Positions 24,777-33,328 of a stretch of DNA of 46,421 bases are shown in pieces (the first letter of the stretch is position 1; every line of letters starts with the position of its first letter). The position numbers and the translations under genes are program-made. This DNA comes from an uncultured Clostridium sp. (GTDB lineage: Bacteria; Bacillota; Clostridia; TANB77; CAG-508). The notes under the pieces were generated by a model. It was not told the DNA's origin. It was given only the letters and a program-made list of their open reading frames with translations, and ran no database searches. The DNA is taken from contig CABQAZ010000013.1 of assembly GCA_902462295.1 (NCBI GenBank), positions 1-46,421 on the forward strand, in the 5' to 3' direction.

Positions 24777-25469
24777 ATGAAAAAAATAGGTTTTATTGGT
24801 GCTTATGATAAAACAGATATAATATTAAGTATAGCTAAAGTTTTAACAATGGCTGAAAAAAAAGTTATAGTAATAGACAATACAATAACACAAAAATGTA
24901 AATATGTAGTTCCAGTTATAAACCCAACAAAATCATATATAACGACTTATGAAGGAATAGATGTAGCAGTTGGATTTGATGATATTAATAATATAAAACA
25001 ATACACGGGACTAGAAGAAAATGAAGAACTAGAATATGACTATATAATAGTTGATACTGATAATTTTGAGGGTGTTGTAAAATATGGACTACAAGGTGCA
25101 GACAAAGTTTATTTTGTAACATCATTTGACATGTATTCTTTAAAAAAAGGAGTAGAAATATTACAACAATTTGGAGTGCCAACTAGAGTGACTAGAATAT
25201 TTTATTCTAAAGACTTATTAAGAGAAGAAGAAGAGTATTTTGACTATTTAGTATTAGGAACAAAAGCAGTATGGAACGAAGAAAAAGTATATTTTTTATT
25301 AGAAAATGGAGACTTACCAGCAATAATGGAAAATCAACGAATATCAAAAATTAAACTAAAAAATTTAAGTAATGAATACAGAAAAAATATAGAATTTTTA
25401 GTAAATGATATAGATAATGGAATAGGAGACAAAAAAATAAAAAATATAATAAAAAATTTTGATATATAA
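24777..25469 (+). CDS. TadZ/MinD-like protein with degenerate P-loop (first)
   Basis: 230-aa protein with the start and strand order of MinD/ParA-like ATPases: KKIGFIGAYDKTDIILSIAKVL in place of a Walker A strand and helix, KKVIVIDNT for the next strand, YDYIIVDTDNF for Walker B, and DKVYFVTSFDMYSLKKG where MinD proteins have the post-switch strand. The P-loop Gly-Lys is lost (GAYDKTD), so nucleotide binding is doubtful. TadZ proteins, which place Tad pili at the pole, are known for atypical P-loops. It lies in the Tad-like operon before a second such protein. Confidence 0.65.
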   Translation: MKKIGFIGAYDKTDIILSIAKVLTMAEKKVIVIDNTITQKCKYVVPVINPTKSYITTYEGIDVAVGFDDINNIKQYTGLEENEELEYDYIIVDTDNFEGVVKYGLQGADKVYFVTSFDMYSLKKGVEILQQFGVPTRVTRIFYSKDLLREEEEYFDYLVLGTKAVWNEEKVYFLLENGDLPAIMENQRISKIKLKNLSNEYRKNIEFLVNDIDNGIGDKKIKNIIKNFDI

Positions 25470-25507
25470 CAAATATAAAAAGCACTTAAATTTAGAAGGA
25501 GTTAATA

Positions 25508-26374
25508 ATGTCAATTGTAACATTTTGGAATGATAATAGGGAACAATCTGGTAGAACCCTTACATCAGTAGCTATTGCAACACGAATGGCAATAGAATGT
25601 AATTTTAAAATACTGTTAATATCAACAAGCTTTCAAGACCCAACAATGAGAAATTGTTTTTGGGGAAATGAAGTTCAAAGAAACTTAAAATTATTTGGTG
25701 GAAAAATGAATAATATAGCTGTTGAAAATGGAATAGAAGGATTAACTAAATTAATAACAGCAAATAAAATAACACCAAGTACAATTACAGATTACACAAA
25801 AGTCATTTATAAAGGAAGATTAGAAGTTCTAAATGGATTTTCCGGAGTAAAAGAAAACACTATAGAAACAAATTATGATGAATATAAAAAAATAGAAAAT
25901 TGTTATATAGAATTAATAAAAATGGCAAATCAATATTATGATATGGTATTAGTAGATTTAGATAAAGCATTAGAACAAGAAGTAAAAGATGAAATATTAA
26001 AAATATCGAATTTGAATATAGTTGTACTTTCTCAAAGAAAAGAAAGTTTAGATAGATATAATGAACTTTTAAATAAAAATAAAGAAGTAAATGGGCCTAA
26101 AACAATTCCTGTCTTAGGAAGATATATGAATAAATCAAAATACAATATAAAAAATGTAACCAAATATTTGGGTGGAAAAAGAGAAATTAACGTTATTCCA
26201 TTTAATATGTTATTTTTTGAATCAGCAGAAGAAGCTGGAGTACCAGATTTATTTTTAAGGCTAAAAAATGTAAAAGACAAATCAGATGAAAACTATATCT
26301 TTATGCAAGAAGTATTAAACTTAATGAATAAAATTATAAAGAGATTGCAAGAATTGCAAATGAAAAAGAGGTGA
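25508..26374 (+). CDS. TadZ/MinD-like protein with altered Walker A (second)
   Basis: 288-aa protein of the ParA/MinD/TadZ fold. The N-terminal strand and loop VTFWNDNREQSGRTLTSVAIA align with the deviant Walker A KGGxGKT, but both lysines are replaced (Asn/Arg, and Arg in SGRT). FKILLISTS follows as the next strand. YDMVLVDLDKALE is the Walker B region with Asp residues kept, and NIVVLSQRKESLDRYNELL is the following strand and helix. The next gene starts 4 bases after its stop, showing tight coupling to the CpaF-like ATPase. A scaffold or polar-placement role for the apparatus is inferred from the operon. Confidence 0.68.
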   Translation: MSIVTFWNDNREQSGRTLTSVAIATRMAIECNFKILLISTSFQDPTMRNCFWGNEVQRNLKLFGGKMNNIAVENGIEGLTKLITANKITPSTITDYTKVIYKGRLEVLNGFSGVKENTIETNYDEYKKIENCYIELIKMANQYYDMVLVDLDKALEQEVKDEILKISNLNIVVLSQRKESLDRYNELLNKNKEVNGPKTIPVLGRYMNKSKYNIKNVTKYLGGKREINVIPFNMLFFESAEEAGVPDLFLRLKNVKDKSDENYIFMQEVLNLMNKIIKRLQELQMKKR

Positions 26375-26378
26375 GAAA

Positions 26379-28301
26379 ATGACACTAATTAATATACTAT
26401 TAACAATTATAGTACTAATCATTGGAGGGGCTGGAATAGCATATTTTATAAATAAAAATAAAAATGCAGAAGTTGTTGAAGAAATAGAAAAAGACGAAAA
26501 AACATATACATTAGAAAAAATGAGAAACTATGTAAAAAAGAGACTAGATGAAATAACAAAAGTAAATTTATATGATATAGGTTTATCAGAAGAAGAATTA
26601 AAACGTAGAAAAAGTAAAAAATATGCATTAAAAAAGGCTTTAAAAGGATGTACATATGGTGATGTTAATGATAAAAAATATGTAAAAGAATTAATATCAG
26701 ATTTATTAGCCAAAGAATATGGAGTAAATGAATCAAATATATCAACAGCTATACCATTTGATATGCCATCATTACTTACAGCACAAGATAAATTTGATAT
26801 ATTAATATATACATATAAAAAAGAATTTGGATATGAAGCATTAACACAATTAATAAAAAGATATAATCTAGCAACACTAAAATATATTCAAGGAGAAACA
26901 AAGCCTTGTTATGTAATAACTGATGAAGAAATAGATGAGATATATGAAAAAGAAAAAATAGTTTTATCATTTCAAGATAAATTAGAAGTTGTAGTACAGA
27001 GAATATATCAGCATTATAAAGGTTATAGTTCAATAGATGAAATAAGAGACATGAATATAGATGGTGTATCTGGTGGTGTATCTGGTTTACCAGAAAGTTT
27101 TTTAAGCCAAGTAGCACAAACAGATGGAGATTATTTAGAGCAGGTTTCAGAACATAAAGTACCAAGAGCATGTGATAGTATATGGATATTCTTCCAAGGT
27201 AAATCAATTCGTTTAGGATTTTTATCATTTGGAACAGAATCTGAATTAAAAAGAGTATGTCAAAATATATACAAATATAATAACCCAGGACAATTATCTG
27301 ACACAAATGGATATAAAATAAATGAAATGAAAGATGGTTCTCGTGTTGTTGTTGTTAGACCAAGCATGTCAGAAACATGGGCATTTTTTGTAAGAAAATT
27401 TGATGTTAAAAGAGCTACAGTTGAACAATGGACAGGAGAAATGCCAGGAAGTGAAAAAGTTATTGATTTATTAAGATTTTTAGTAAAAGGAGCAAGAATT
27501 ACATCAATAACAGGTGAACAAGGTTGTGGTAAAACAACATTACTTATGGGTATGATTGAAAACATATATGAAACAATGAACTTACGTATCACAGAAACTG
27601 CTTTCGAATTACACTTAAGAAAAGTATATCCAACAAGAAATATTTTATCAATGCGTGAAACAGATACAATATCTGGACAAGAATGTTTGGACGTACAGAA
27701 AAAAACAGATGGTTCTGTAAATATCATTGGTGAGGTTGCAACAGACCCTGTAGCTTCTTGGATGATTCAATCAGCACAGGTTGCATCAAAATTTACATTA
27801 TTTACTCACCATGCTAAAACATTTCCAGATTTAGTAACAGCATTGCGTAACTCAATGTTAAGAGCTGGTGTATTCAAAAATGAAAAAACAGCAGAAGAAC
27901 AAGTTGTTCAAGTATTAAACTTTGATATACATTTACAAAAAGACTTTAGAGGAAGAAGATACATAGAAAGAGTAACAGAATGTATACCTATAGTTGATAG
28001 TACAACATATGATCGTGATTATAAAAGTGCAAAAACTATGGATGGAAAAGTAGAAAAATTCTTTGAAAATGCAACAACATATTTTTCTAAAATAACAGAA
28101 CAAAACTTGTACAGATATCAAAATATATTAGAATATGTTGATGGAGAATATCAAATAACAAATAGAATAACAGATAAAAACCTATCAGAAATGAGAGCAA
28201 ATATGGATGAATCTGATTTACAAGATTTTGATGATTTTGTTGAAAAATATTGGGGAGAAAAAGCAAAAAAGAGTAAAAGAGTTAAAGTACAAAAAAAATA
28301 A
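26379..28301 (+). CDS. Membrane-anchored CpaF/TadA-like secretion ATPase
   Basis: 640-aa type II/IV secretion ATPase predicted to power assembly of the filament or export. Unusually it begins with a membrane helix (residues 3-23), then a charged helical region, a helical N-domain (about 90-230), and the ATPase core. Walker A is GEQGCGKTT (379-387). The Walker B Glu lies in NIIGEVATDPVASWM, and the conserved His box is TLFTHHAKT, corresponding to TxHA of CpaF. ArgHisArg-type residues RMRE... are represented by NILSMRETDT. CpaF of classical Tad systems is soluble and near 450 aa, so the anchor and long N-domain are distinctive. Confidence 0.85.
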   Translation: MTLINILLTIIVLIIGGAGIAYFINKNKNAEVVEEIEKDEKTYTLEKMRNYVKKRLDEITKVNLYDIGLSEEELKRRKSKKYALKKALKGCTYGDVNDKKYVKELISDLLAKEYGVNESNISTAIPFDMPSLLTAQDKFDILIYTYKKEFGYEALTQLIKRYNLATLKYIQGETKPCYVITDEEIDEIYEKEKIVLSFQDKLEVVVQRIYQHYKGYSSIDEIRDMNIDGVSGGVSGLPESFLSQVAQTDGDYLEQVSEHKVPRACDSIWIFFQGKSIRLGFLSFGTESELKRVCQNIYKYNNPGQLSDTNGYKINEMKDGSRVVVVRPSMSETWAFFVRKFDVKRATVEQWTGEMPGSEKVIDLLRFLVKGARITSITGEQGCGKTTLLMGMIENIYETMNLRITETAFELHLRKVYPTRNILSMRETDTISGQECLDVQKKTDGSVNIIGEVATDPVASWMIQSAQVASKFTLFTHHAKTFPDLVTALRNSMLRAGVFKNEKTAEEQVVQVLNFDIHLQKDFRGRRYIERVTECIPIVDSTTYDRDYKSAKTMDGKVEKFFENATTYFSKITEQNLYRYQNILEYVDGEYQITNRITDKNLSEMRANMDESDLQDFDDFVEKYWGEKAKKSKRVKVQKK

Positions 28302-28328
28302 AAAAATTATAGGAGGTGTTTTTATAAC

Positions 28329-30395
28329 ATGAGTACAGAAATGCTAAAATATGTAATAATTGGTACAATGGTATTATTTATAGCAGTTATTATAATATAT
28401 TTGGTGTTAAGAAAAATGATGGGAAAATCTGAATATGCTCGAATGAAAAAACTGCAAGAGGGAACTAAAGCAAATGGTTTTTCATCAGACATAATGTATC
28501 AAAAGCTATATATAACATTTATAAAAATACCTTTTATAAAAAGATATTTATATAAATTAAGAAGAAGACTTGAGATTGTTAATATAGATGATGAATATAC
28601 AACAAGAAAACAATCAGCAAAAATTTTATCAATAGCAATTATAGCATTTTTGCTTGTATCATTAATTACAATAATAATAACACATAGTAACTGGTTACTA
28701 ACGGCAATATTATTAATTTTTGAATTATTTATTGTAGATACATTTGTACAAGGGATGGTTGATAAAATAGATAACAATTTATTAAAAGAACAAATAGATT
28801 TTTTTGCAGAAATTAGACATGCATATCATGAATATAACATGGTAGAAGAAGCTATATATCAAGTATCGTTAGATGATGAGAAAAATGTATCTAAACAAGG
28901 AGAAAAAATTTATGAAATACTAAGCTCTGATGATCCAGAAACAGAGTTAGAAAAGTATTATGATGTAGCTCCAAATAGTTATTTAAAAGAATTTGCAGGT
29001 ATATCATATTTAACACAAGAATTTGGAGATAGAGAAGAAGATGGTTCTTCTTTATATTTGAAAAATGTAGATAATATAACACAAGAAATGCAGTTGGAGA
29101 TATTAAAAAGAGATAAACTTAACTATGTATTTCAAAGTTTAGCATTTATTGCGATTGCTCCAGTATTATTATTAGAACCATTAAAAAGTTGGGCTGTTTC
29201 AAATTTTTCATTTACATCAAGTTTTTATAATGGAAAAATAGGAATGGTAGCACAGGTATTAGTAGTTATTTTAACAGTAATATCATATATACTTACAAGA
29301 AGATTAAAGGACAATGGAGGAGTTCAAGTAAATATAGCACAAAATGATAATCCATGGCAAGAAAAAATATATAAAAAACCAGTTTTTAAACAGATAATAA
29401 ATGCATTTGTTCCTAGAAAAGGAACAAAAGATTATAGAAAAATGCAAAAATTGATGAAAGATTCTGCGTCAAAGAAAAAAATGGAATGGATATATGTAAA
29501 TAGAATAGTTTATACTATTGTAACATTTATATGTTCGATTGTATTTTTTATGGTCTTACATAAAATTGCTATAAATTATGTATATACAGAGCCTACAACA
29601 GAACAAACAGTAATAGGTTCATTATCAGATAAAGAACAGAGAAAAGCAGATGAATTGACTAAACAAGATAATTATTTTCTTGATAAATTGAAAGGTGATT
29701 TGAGTATAACACAAGAAAAAATAGAAAGAGAAATGTTAAAATCTCCATATTATGAAGAGGGCGATGAAAAAATTGAAACAGATGCAGAAAGAATTTTAAA
29801 TAAATTAAAAATTGTAAATTCTGAGCAAATGCAATGGTTTGAAATATTAATGTCAATGGGATTTTCTCTAATTGCATATATGGCACCTGTTTGGATGATG
29901 TTGTTTCAGAAAAAAATGAGACAAATGGAAATGGAAAATGAAGTAATGCAATTCCAGACTATTATATTAATGTTAATGAAAATTGAAAGAGTAAACGTAG
30001 AAATGATATTGGAATGGCTAGAACGTTATTCAAACATATTTAAAGAACAAATATCAAGATGTGTAAATAATTATGAAGCAGGAGCTTGGGAAGCATTAGA
30101 AGAATTAAAGAATTCTGTAACAAATAAAGATATGATAAGAATTGTAGAAAGCTTACAAGCAGCTGTAGAAAAAATACCAATTAGAGAAGCTTTTGATGAA
30201 TTAGACGCAGATAGAGATTATCATCAACAAAAAAGAAAAGATGCAAATGACCAATTAGTATCTAAAAAAGGATTAATAGGTAAAGGTGTTGGTTTTGCTC
30301 CTATGGTATGTTTGTTTGTTGGATATTTGATTATACCACTAGTAATAATAGGATTATCAAGTATGTCTAGTGCAATGAGTCAAATGGGAGCATAA
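28329..30395 (+). CDS. TadB-TadC-like fused inner-membrane platform protein
   Basis: 688-aa polytopic protein. It has a first membrane helix at about 8-28, two at about 90-132, a cytoplasmic helical domain at about 140-255 (IDFFAEIRHAYHEYNMVEEA, as in T2SSF), further helices near 260-325 and 390-410, a polar segment, a helix near 500-520, and a second cytoplasmic helical domain at about 530-645 (MQFQTIILMLMKIERVNVEM). It ends with a final membrane helix. The two T2SSF-like halves suggest that TadB and TadC, normally separate genes of about 300 aa each, are one polypeptide here. It follows the CpaF-like ATPase, as tadB/tadC follow tadA. Family call is by pattern and context. Confidence 0.75.
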   Translation: MSTEMLKYVIIGTMVLFIAVIIIYLVLRKMMGKSEYARMKKLQEGTKANGFSSDIMYQKLYITFIKIPFIKRYLYKLRRRLEIVNIDDEYTTRKQSAKILSIAIIAFLLVSLITIIITHSNWLLTAILLIFELFIVDTFVQGMVDKIDNNLLKEQIDFFAEIRHAYHEYNMVEEAIYQVSLDDEKNVSKQGEKIYEILSSDDPETELEKYYDVAPNSYLKEFAGISYLTQEFGDREEDGSSLYLKNVDNITQEMQLEILKRDKLNYVFQSLAFIAIAPVLLLEPLKSWAVSNFSFTSSFYNGKIGMVAQVLVVILTVISYILTRRLKDNGGVQVNIAQNDNPWQEKIYKKPVFKQIINAFVPRKGTKDYRKMQKLMKDSASKKKMEWIYVNRIVYTIVTFICSIVFFMVLHKIAINYVYTEPTTEQTVIGSLSDKEQRKADELTKQDNYFLDKLKGDLSITQEKIEREMLKSPYYEEGDEKIETDAERILNKLKIVNSEQMQWFEILMSMGFSLIAYMAPVWMMLFQKKMRQMEMENEVMQFQTIILMLMKIERVNVEMILEWLERYSNIFKEQISRCVNNYEAGAWEALEELKNSVTNKDMIRIVESLQAAVEKIPIREAFDELDADRDYHQQKRKDANDQLVSKKGLIGKGVGFAPMVCLFVGYLIIPLVIIGLSSMSSAMSQMGA

Positions 30396-30411
30396 ATTAA
30401 TGGAGGTTTAG

Positions 30412-31152
30412 ATGGAAAATGTTACAAAAGCTCTGTTAATTGCTGGAGGAATATTGATTTCAATCATGATAGTATCTCTAATAGTAATGATGTGGGGAAG
30501 AATATCAGGATATTATACAGAAAGATCAAATTCAAAACAGGTAGAACAGATGACAGAGTTTAATGCACAATATGATAATTATAATGGAAAAAGTGTAAGA
30601 GGAAATGAGTTAATTTCTATTATGAATAAAATAATAGACTATAATAATTCTGATTCTGCAATGGAGGGTTATGATAAAATTATAATAAATGTAGAAATTG
30701 GAGAAAAAAATAAAGGAAGTTTTAAATATAATTCAGAAGACACAGATGTTTTTGGAATTAGCTCAGGTAAAATTACAAATAAGACAAATGATAGAGGTGT
30801 AAGTGATATTGTGAATTTGTCTGGAAGCTTATTAAAAGAAGCTCAACGAATAGATGGAGATATAACAGATGCTCAATTACAGAAATTGTCAGCAGATATA
30901 TCTAATATAGTTGGTTCTTCTTCAGATGATGAATATAAAATTCAAAAAATAAAAAGAATTTTAGGTAATGGCGATTATAAAGATAAGCTAGGAGATATAC
31001 AGAATATAACTAAGAAGTATTATCAGTATACACAATTTAAAAGGGCAATGTTTGAGTGTACAAGTGTAGAACATAATACAGCAAATGGTAGAGTAAACGA
31101 AATGAATTTTAAAATAGAACAAGATGAAAATGGAAATGTAAAGTTTAAATAA
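30412..31152 (+). CDS. Leaderless pilin-like protein, MENVTKAL type (246 aa)
   Basis: 246-aa protein starting MENVTKALLI and running straight into one hydrophobic helix (residues 7-28), then a polar outer domain. It has no Lys-rich leader and no Gly/Ala cleavage site before the helix. It contains the family motif FNAQYDNYNGKSVRG (50-64) followed by NELISIMNKII, shared with the neighbouring small proteins. The C-terminal end has a strand RVNEMNFKIEQDENG that recurs in kind in the paralogues (GRIIVINFR, GRIKYMLF). A long central insertion (about 120-200), rich in Ser, Asp and Lys, is unique to it. Starts 16 bases after the platform gene with GGAGG. Likely a filament subunit or tip protein; this is inference. 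Confidence 0.7.
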   Translation: MENVTKALLIAGGILISIMIVSLIVMMWGRISGYYTERSNSKQVEQMTEFNAQYDNYNGKSVRGNELISIMNKIIDYNNSDSAMEGYDKIIINVEIGEKNKGSFKYNSEDTDVFGISSGKITNKTNDRGVSDIVNLSGSLLKEAQRIDGDITDAQLQKLSADISNIVGSSSDDEYKIQKIKRILGNGDYKDKLGDIQNITKKYYQYTQFKRAMFECTSVEHNTANGRVNEMNFKIEQDENGNVKFK

Positions 31153-31168
31153 TGAAAGGAAAACATAA

Positions 31169-31651
31169 ATGGAAAATGCAGTTAGAGCTTTATATATAGC
31201 TGCTGGTGTATTAATTGGAATAATGATTTTATCATTAGCAGTGGTAATATTTTCTAATTTACAAAGTTATGTAGAAACTTCAAATGAAGAAATAAGATTT
31301 AATGAAATAACAAGATTTAATGCAAAGTTTACAAAATATATTAATTATACAGAGGGAAAAAAACAATTTGATTTAACGATTCAAGATATAGTTACAGTTG
31401 CAAGTGTAGCATATGAAAGTAATAATTCATATAATCCGGATTCAACTAAGTGGGGTGAACCTGATCCTAATTCTTTATATATAGCTGTAAATTTAGATAG
31501 AAATCGTATAGATAAAAATATAAAAGATAATATGATAAATTTATTACAAGATAATTCAGAAAAGAAGTTTAGATGTGATGAAACTAGTATTACTTATAGT
31601 GATAAAACAGGAAGAATAATTGTAATAAATTTCAGAACAGAGACAGAATAA
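31169..31651 (+). CDS. Leaderless pilin-like protein, MENAVRAL type (160 aa)
   Basis: 160-aa paralogue of the preceding protein. It starts MENAVRALYI with a hydrophobic helix to about residue 28. FNAKFTKY begins at residue 50, exactly where FNAQYDNY begins in the previous protein. It then has an IQDIVTVASVAYESN helix and a C-terminal strand, TGRIIVINFRTETE. No signal-peptidase or prepilin-peptidase site is apparent. RBS AAAGGAAA. The gene is followed by an internal promoter. Likely a minor subunit of the same assembly. Confidence 0.7.
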   Translation: MENAVRALYIAAGVLIGIMILSLAVVIFSNLQSYVETSNEEIRFNEITRFNAKFTKYINYTEGKKQFDLTIQDIVTVASVAYESNNSYNPDSTKWGEPDPNSLYIAVNLDRNRIDKNIKDNMINLLQDNSEKKFRCDETSITYSDKTGRIIVINFRTETE

Positions 31652-31667
31652 AAAAGATAAAAAAATG

Positions 31668-31696
31668 TTGCAAACACATAAATAAAATGTTATAAT
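31668..31696 (+). promoter_or_regulatory. Internal promoter before the later pilin-like genes
   Basis: TTGCAA (31668-31673), 17 bases, and perfect TATAAT (31691-31696), in the 53-base gap before the 31708 gene. It would raise expression of the last four subunit genes over the machinery genes. Confidence 0.75.
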
Positions 31697-31707
31697 GAGG
31701 TAAAATG

Positions 31708-32142
31708 ATGAAAAAAATAATTATATTTTTATTAATTATATTAATTATTGTATCAGTTATAGGAGTTAAATATATTTCATATAAAAGTGAATATAAAGTA
31801 ATTCAAAATGAAAATTCTGAATTTGAGGGATATAAAGATAAAGAAATATATGGTTTAGACATAGCAACAATAATTAATAAAGCAGTTGATAGAAATACGA
31901 AAAATAAAATAGAAAAAGATGACAATGGAAACTTTATACCAAATGACAGTAATTCTATTGAAATAGAAATATATATGACAGATAATGAAACAACATACAA
32001 AATGGAAACAATTTATAATAACGGAACAGAGCAATTTGTTCAATATTATGGAGATATAAAATTTAAATGTTCAAAAATAGAGTATCATAAAAACACAGGA
32101 AGAATCAAATACATGTTATTTGAACAACAAGAAACAAGTTAA
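31708..32142 (+). CDS. Pilin-like paralogue with MKK N-terminus (144 aa)
   Basis: 144-aa protein with a different N-terminus, MKKIIIFLLI, and a membrane helix to about residue 22, more like a signal anchor. The outer domain has the same motif as the MEN proteins: ENSEFEGYKDKEIYGLDIAT, then INKAVDRN, and a C-terminal strand TGRIKYMLFEQQE. It therefore belongs to the same family but probably enters the membrane differently. Two ATGs are adjacent (31705 and 31708); the second has better spacing to GAGG. It begins just after the internal promoter. Confidence 0.65.
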   Translation: MKKIIIFLLIILIIVSVIGVKYISYKSEYKVIQNENSEFEGYKDKEIYGLDIATIINKAVDRNTKNKIEKDDNGNFIPNDSNSIEIEIYMTDNETTYKMETIYNNGTEQFVQYYGDIKFKCSKIEYHKNTGRIKYMLFEQQETS

Positions 32143-32148
32143 TAATGT

Positions 32149-32172
32149 TCAGCAATAATTAATAATTGCTGA
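32149..32172. repeat. Hairpin before the small MENATKAL gene
   Basis: Perfect 8-bp stem TCAGCAAT/ATTGCTGA around an A+T loop. It lacks a T-run and may protect the 5' end of the downstream message. Confidence 0.5.
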
Positions 32173-32209
32173 GATTCAATAAACAAAAGTAAACAAAGGA
32201 GGGAAAACT

Positions 32210-32608
32210 ATGGAAAACGCAACAAAGGCATTATTGATAGCTGCAGCAGTTTTAGTAGCAATATTAATTATATCTTTAGGACTAGCTATTTATAATAGAT
32301 CTTCAAGTGCAGCTGATGCAGGTGATTTAACAGATGTATCAATTCAAGCACAAAATGAAAAATTCTTAAAATATGATGGAGACAGAAAAAGGGGTTCAGA
32401 TGTTAACGCTTTATTGCAAACTGTATTAAATAATAATTTAAAGGCAACTGATGAATCTACTAAAGTTAGTGTTACTGGTGATGTAGTATCTGTAGGTGAA
32501 GATTCAATTACTCAAAGAGCTGAGACTGGTGCATTATACAAGATAGAAGTTAAACAAGATGGTCCTGGTGGTGTAGTAAAAACTATAAATATAACAAAAG
32601 TATCTTAA
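32210..32608 (+). CDS. Leaderless pilin-like protein, MENATKAL type (132 aa), candidate major subunit
   Basis: 132-aa, the shortest of the set. It starts MENATKALLI, with a hydrophobic helix to about residue 27 and a compact outer domain. The family motif is QNEKFLKYDGDRKRGSDV (49-66), followed by NALLQTVLNNN and a C-terminal GGVVKTINITKVS strand. Its small size, the internal promoter upstream, a protective hairpin and the strongest RBS of the operon (AGGAGGG) suggest the most abundant subunit. No leader or cleavage site is seen: the encoded N-terminus already looks like a mature Flp/type IV pilin helix with Glu at position 2. Confidence 0.72.
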   Translation: MENATKALLIAAAVLVAILIISLGLAIYNRSSSAADAGDLTDVSIQAQNEKFLKYDGDRKRGSDVNALLQTVLNNNLKATDESTKVSVTGDVVSVGEDSITQRAETGALYKIEVKQDGPGGVVKTINITKVS

Positions 32609-32666
32609 TATGTAAGGTGGAGAAACTATCTAAGCTAGAGATTTATAAAAGAAAGGAGATATACTT

Positions 32667-33311
32667 ATGGAAAATGCAGTAGAAGCTTTAAAAATTGCGG
32701 GAGCAGTATTAATGTTTGTATTGGCATTAACTTTAGGTATATCTTCTCTTTCTAAAGCCAATAATACAGTAGATTCAGTAATAAGAATACGAGATAAAAA
32801 TACACTAACTGAATATGAAATAGTAAAACCATCAAAAGACCTTACAAGAAATGTAGGAGCAGAAACAATAGTAGCAACAATGTATAGAGCATATGAAGAA
32901 GATATAGAAATATATTTTAAGAATGCAGATGGAACAGATTTACCAATATATTACAAAACAGATAGTAGTGGAAACAAAAAAATTGATAGTAATGGAAACG
33001 AAATTACAGTAAACTATATAAATAAACCAATATATGAAAATAATAAAAATGAAGAAGAAAGTTATGAATCAAAAGAAGAACAAACAAGGCATTTGGATAT
33101 TATATTGGGAACAGGTAAAAATAATAAATCTAATTTGTCTGATAAAGAACAAAAAAAATACGGAAACCAACTTTATTATGAAGATGGATTTTACCAATAT
33201 TTAACTCAACATGAATTCAAAGAAGAATTTGGACAATATCTTTTAGGAAATGAAGCAACAGCGACAAGAAGAGGAGTAATAACATATACATTATTAAATA
33301 AAAGAAGTTAA
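32667..33311 (+). CDS. Leaderless pilin-like protein, MENAVEAL type (214 aa)
   Basis: 214-aa member starting MENAVEALKI, with a hydrophobic helix to about residue 25. The outer domain is longer and more diverged: EYEIVKPSKDLTRNVGAETI takes the place of the family motif, followed by a helix VATMYRAYEED. A segment with repeated DSSGNKKIDSNGN-like turns and a Lys/Glu-rich region follow. RBS AAAGGAG. It could be a minor or capping subunit. Confidence 0.66.
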   Translation: MENAVEALKIAGAVLMFVLALTLGISSLSKANNTVDSVIRIRDKNTLTEYEIVKPSKDLTRNVGAETIVATMYRAYEEDIEIYFKNADGTDLPIYYKTDSSGNKKIDSNGNEITVNYINKPIYENNKNEEESYESKEEQTRHLDIILGTGKNNKSNLSDKEQKKYGNQLYYEDGFYQYLTQHEFKEEFGQYLLGNEATATRRGVITYTLLNKRS

Positions 33312-33328
33312 GAAGGGAGTGTAAATAT

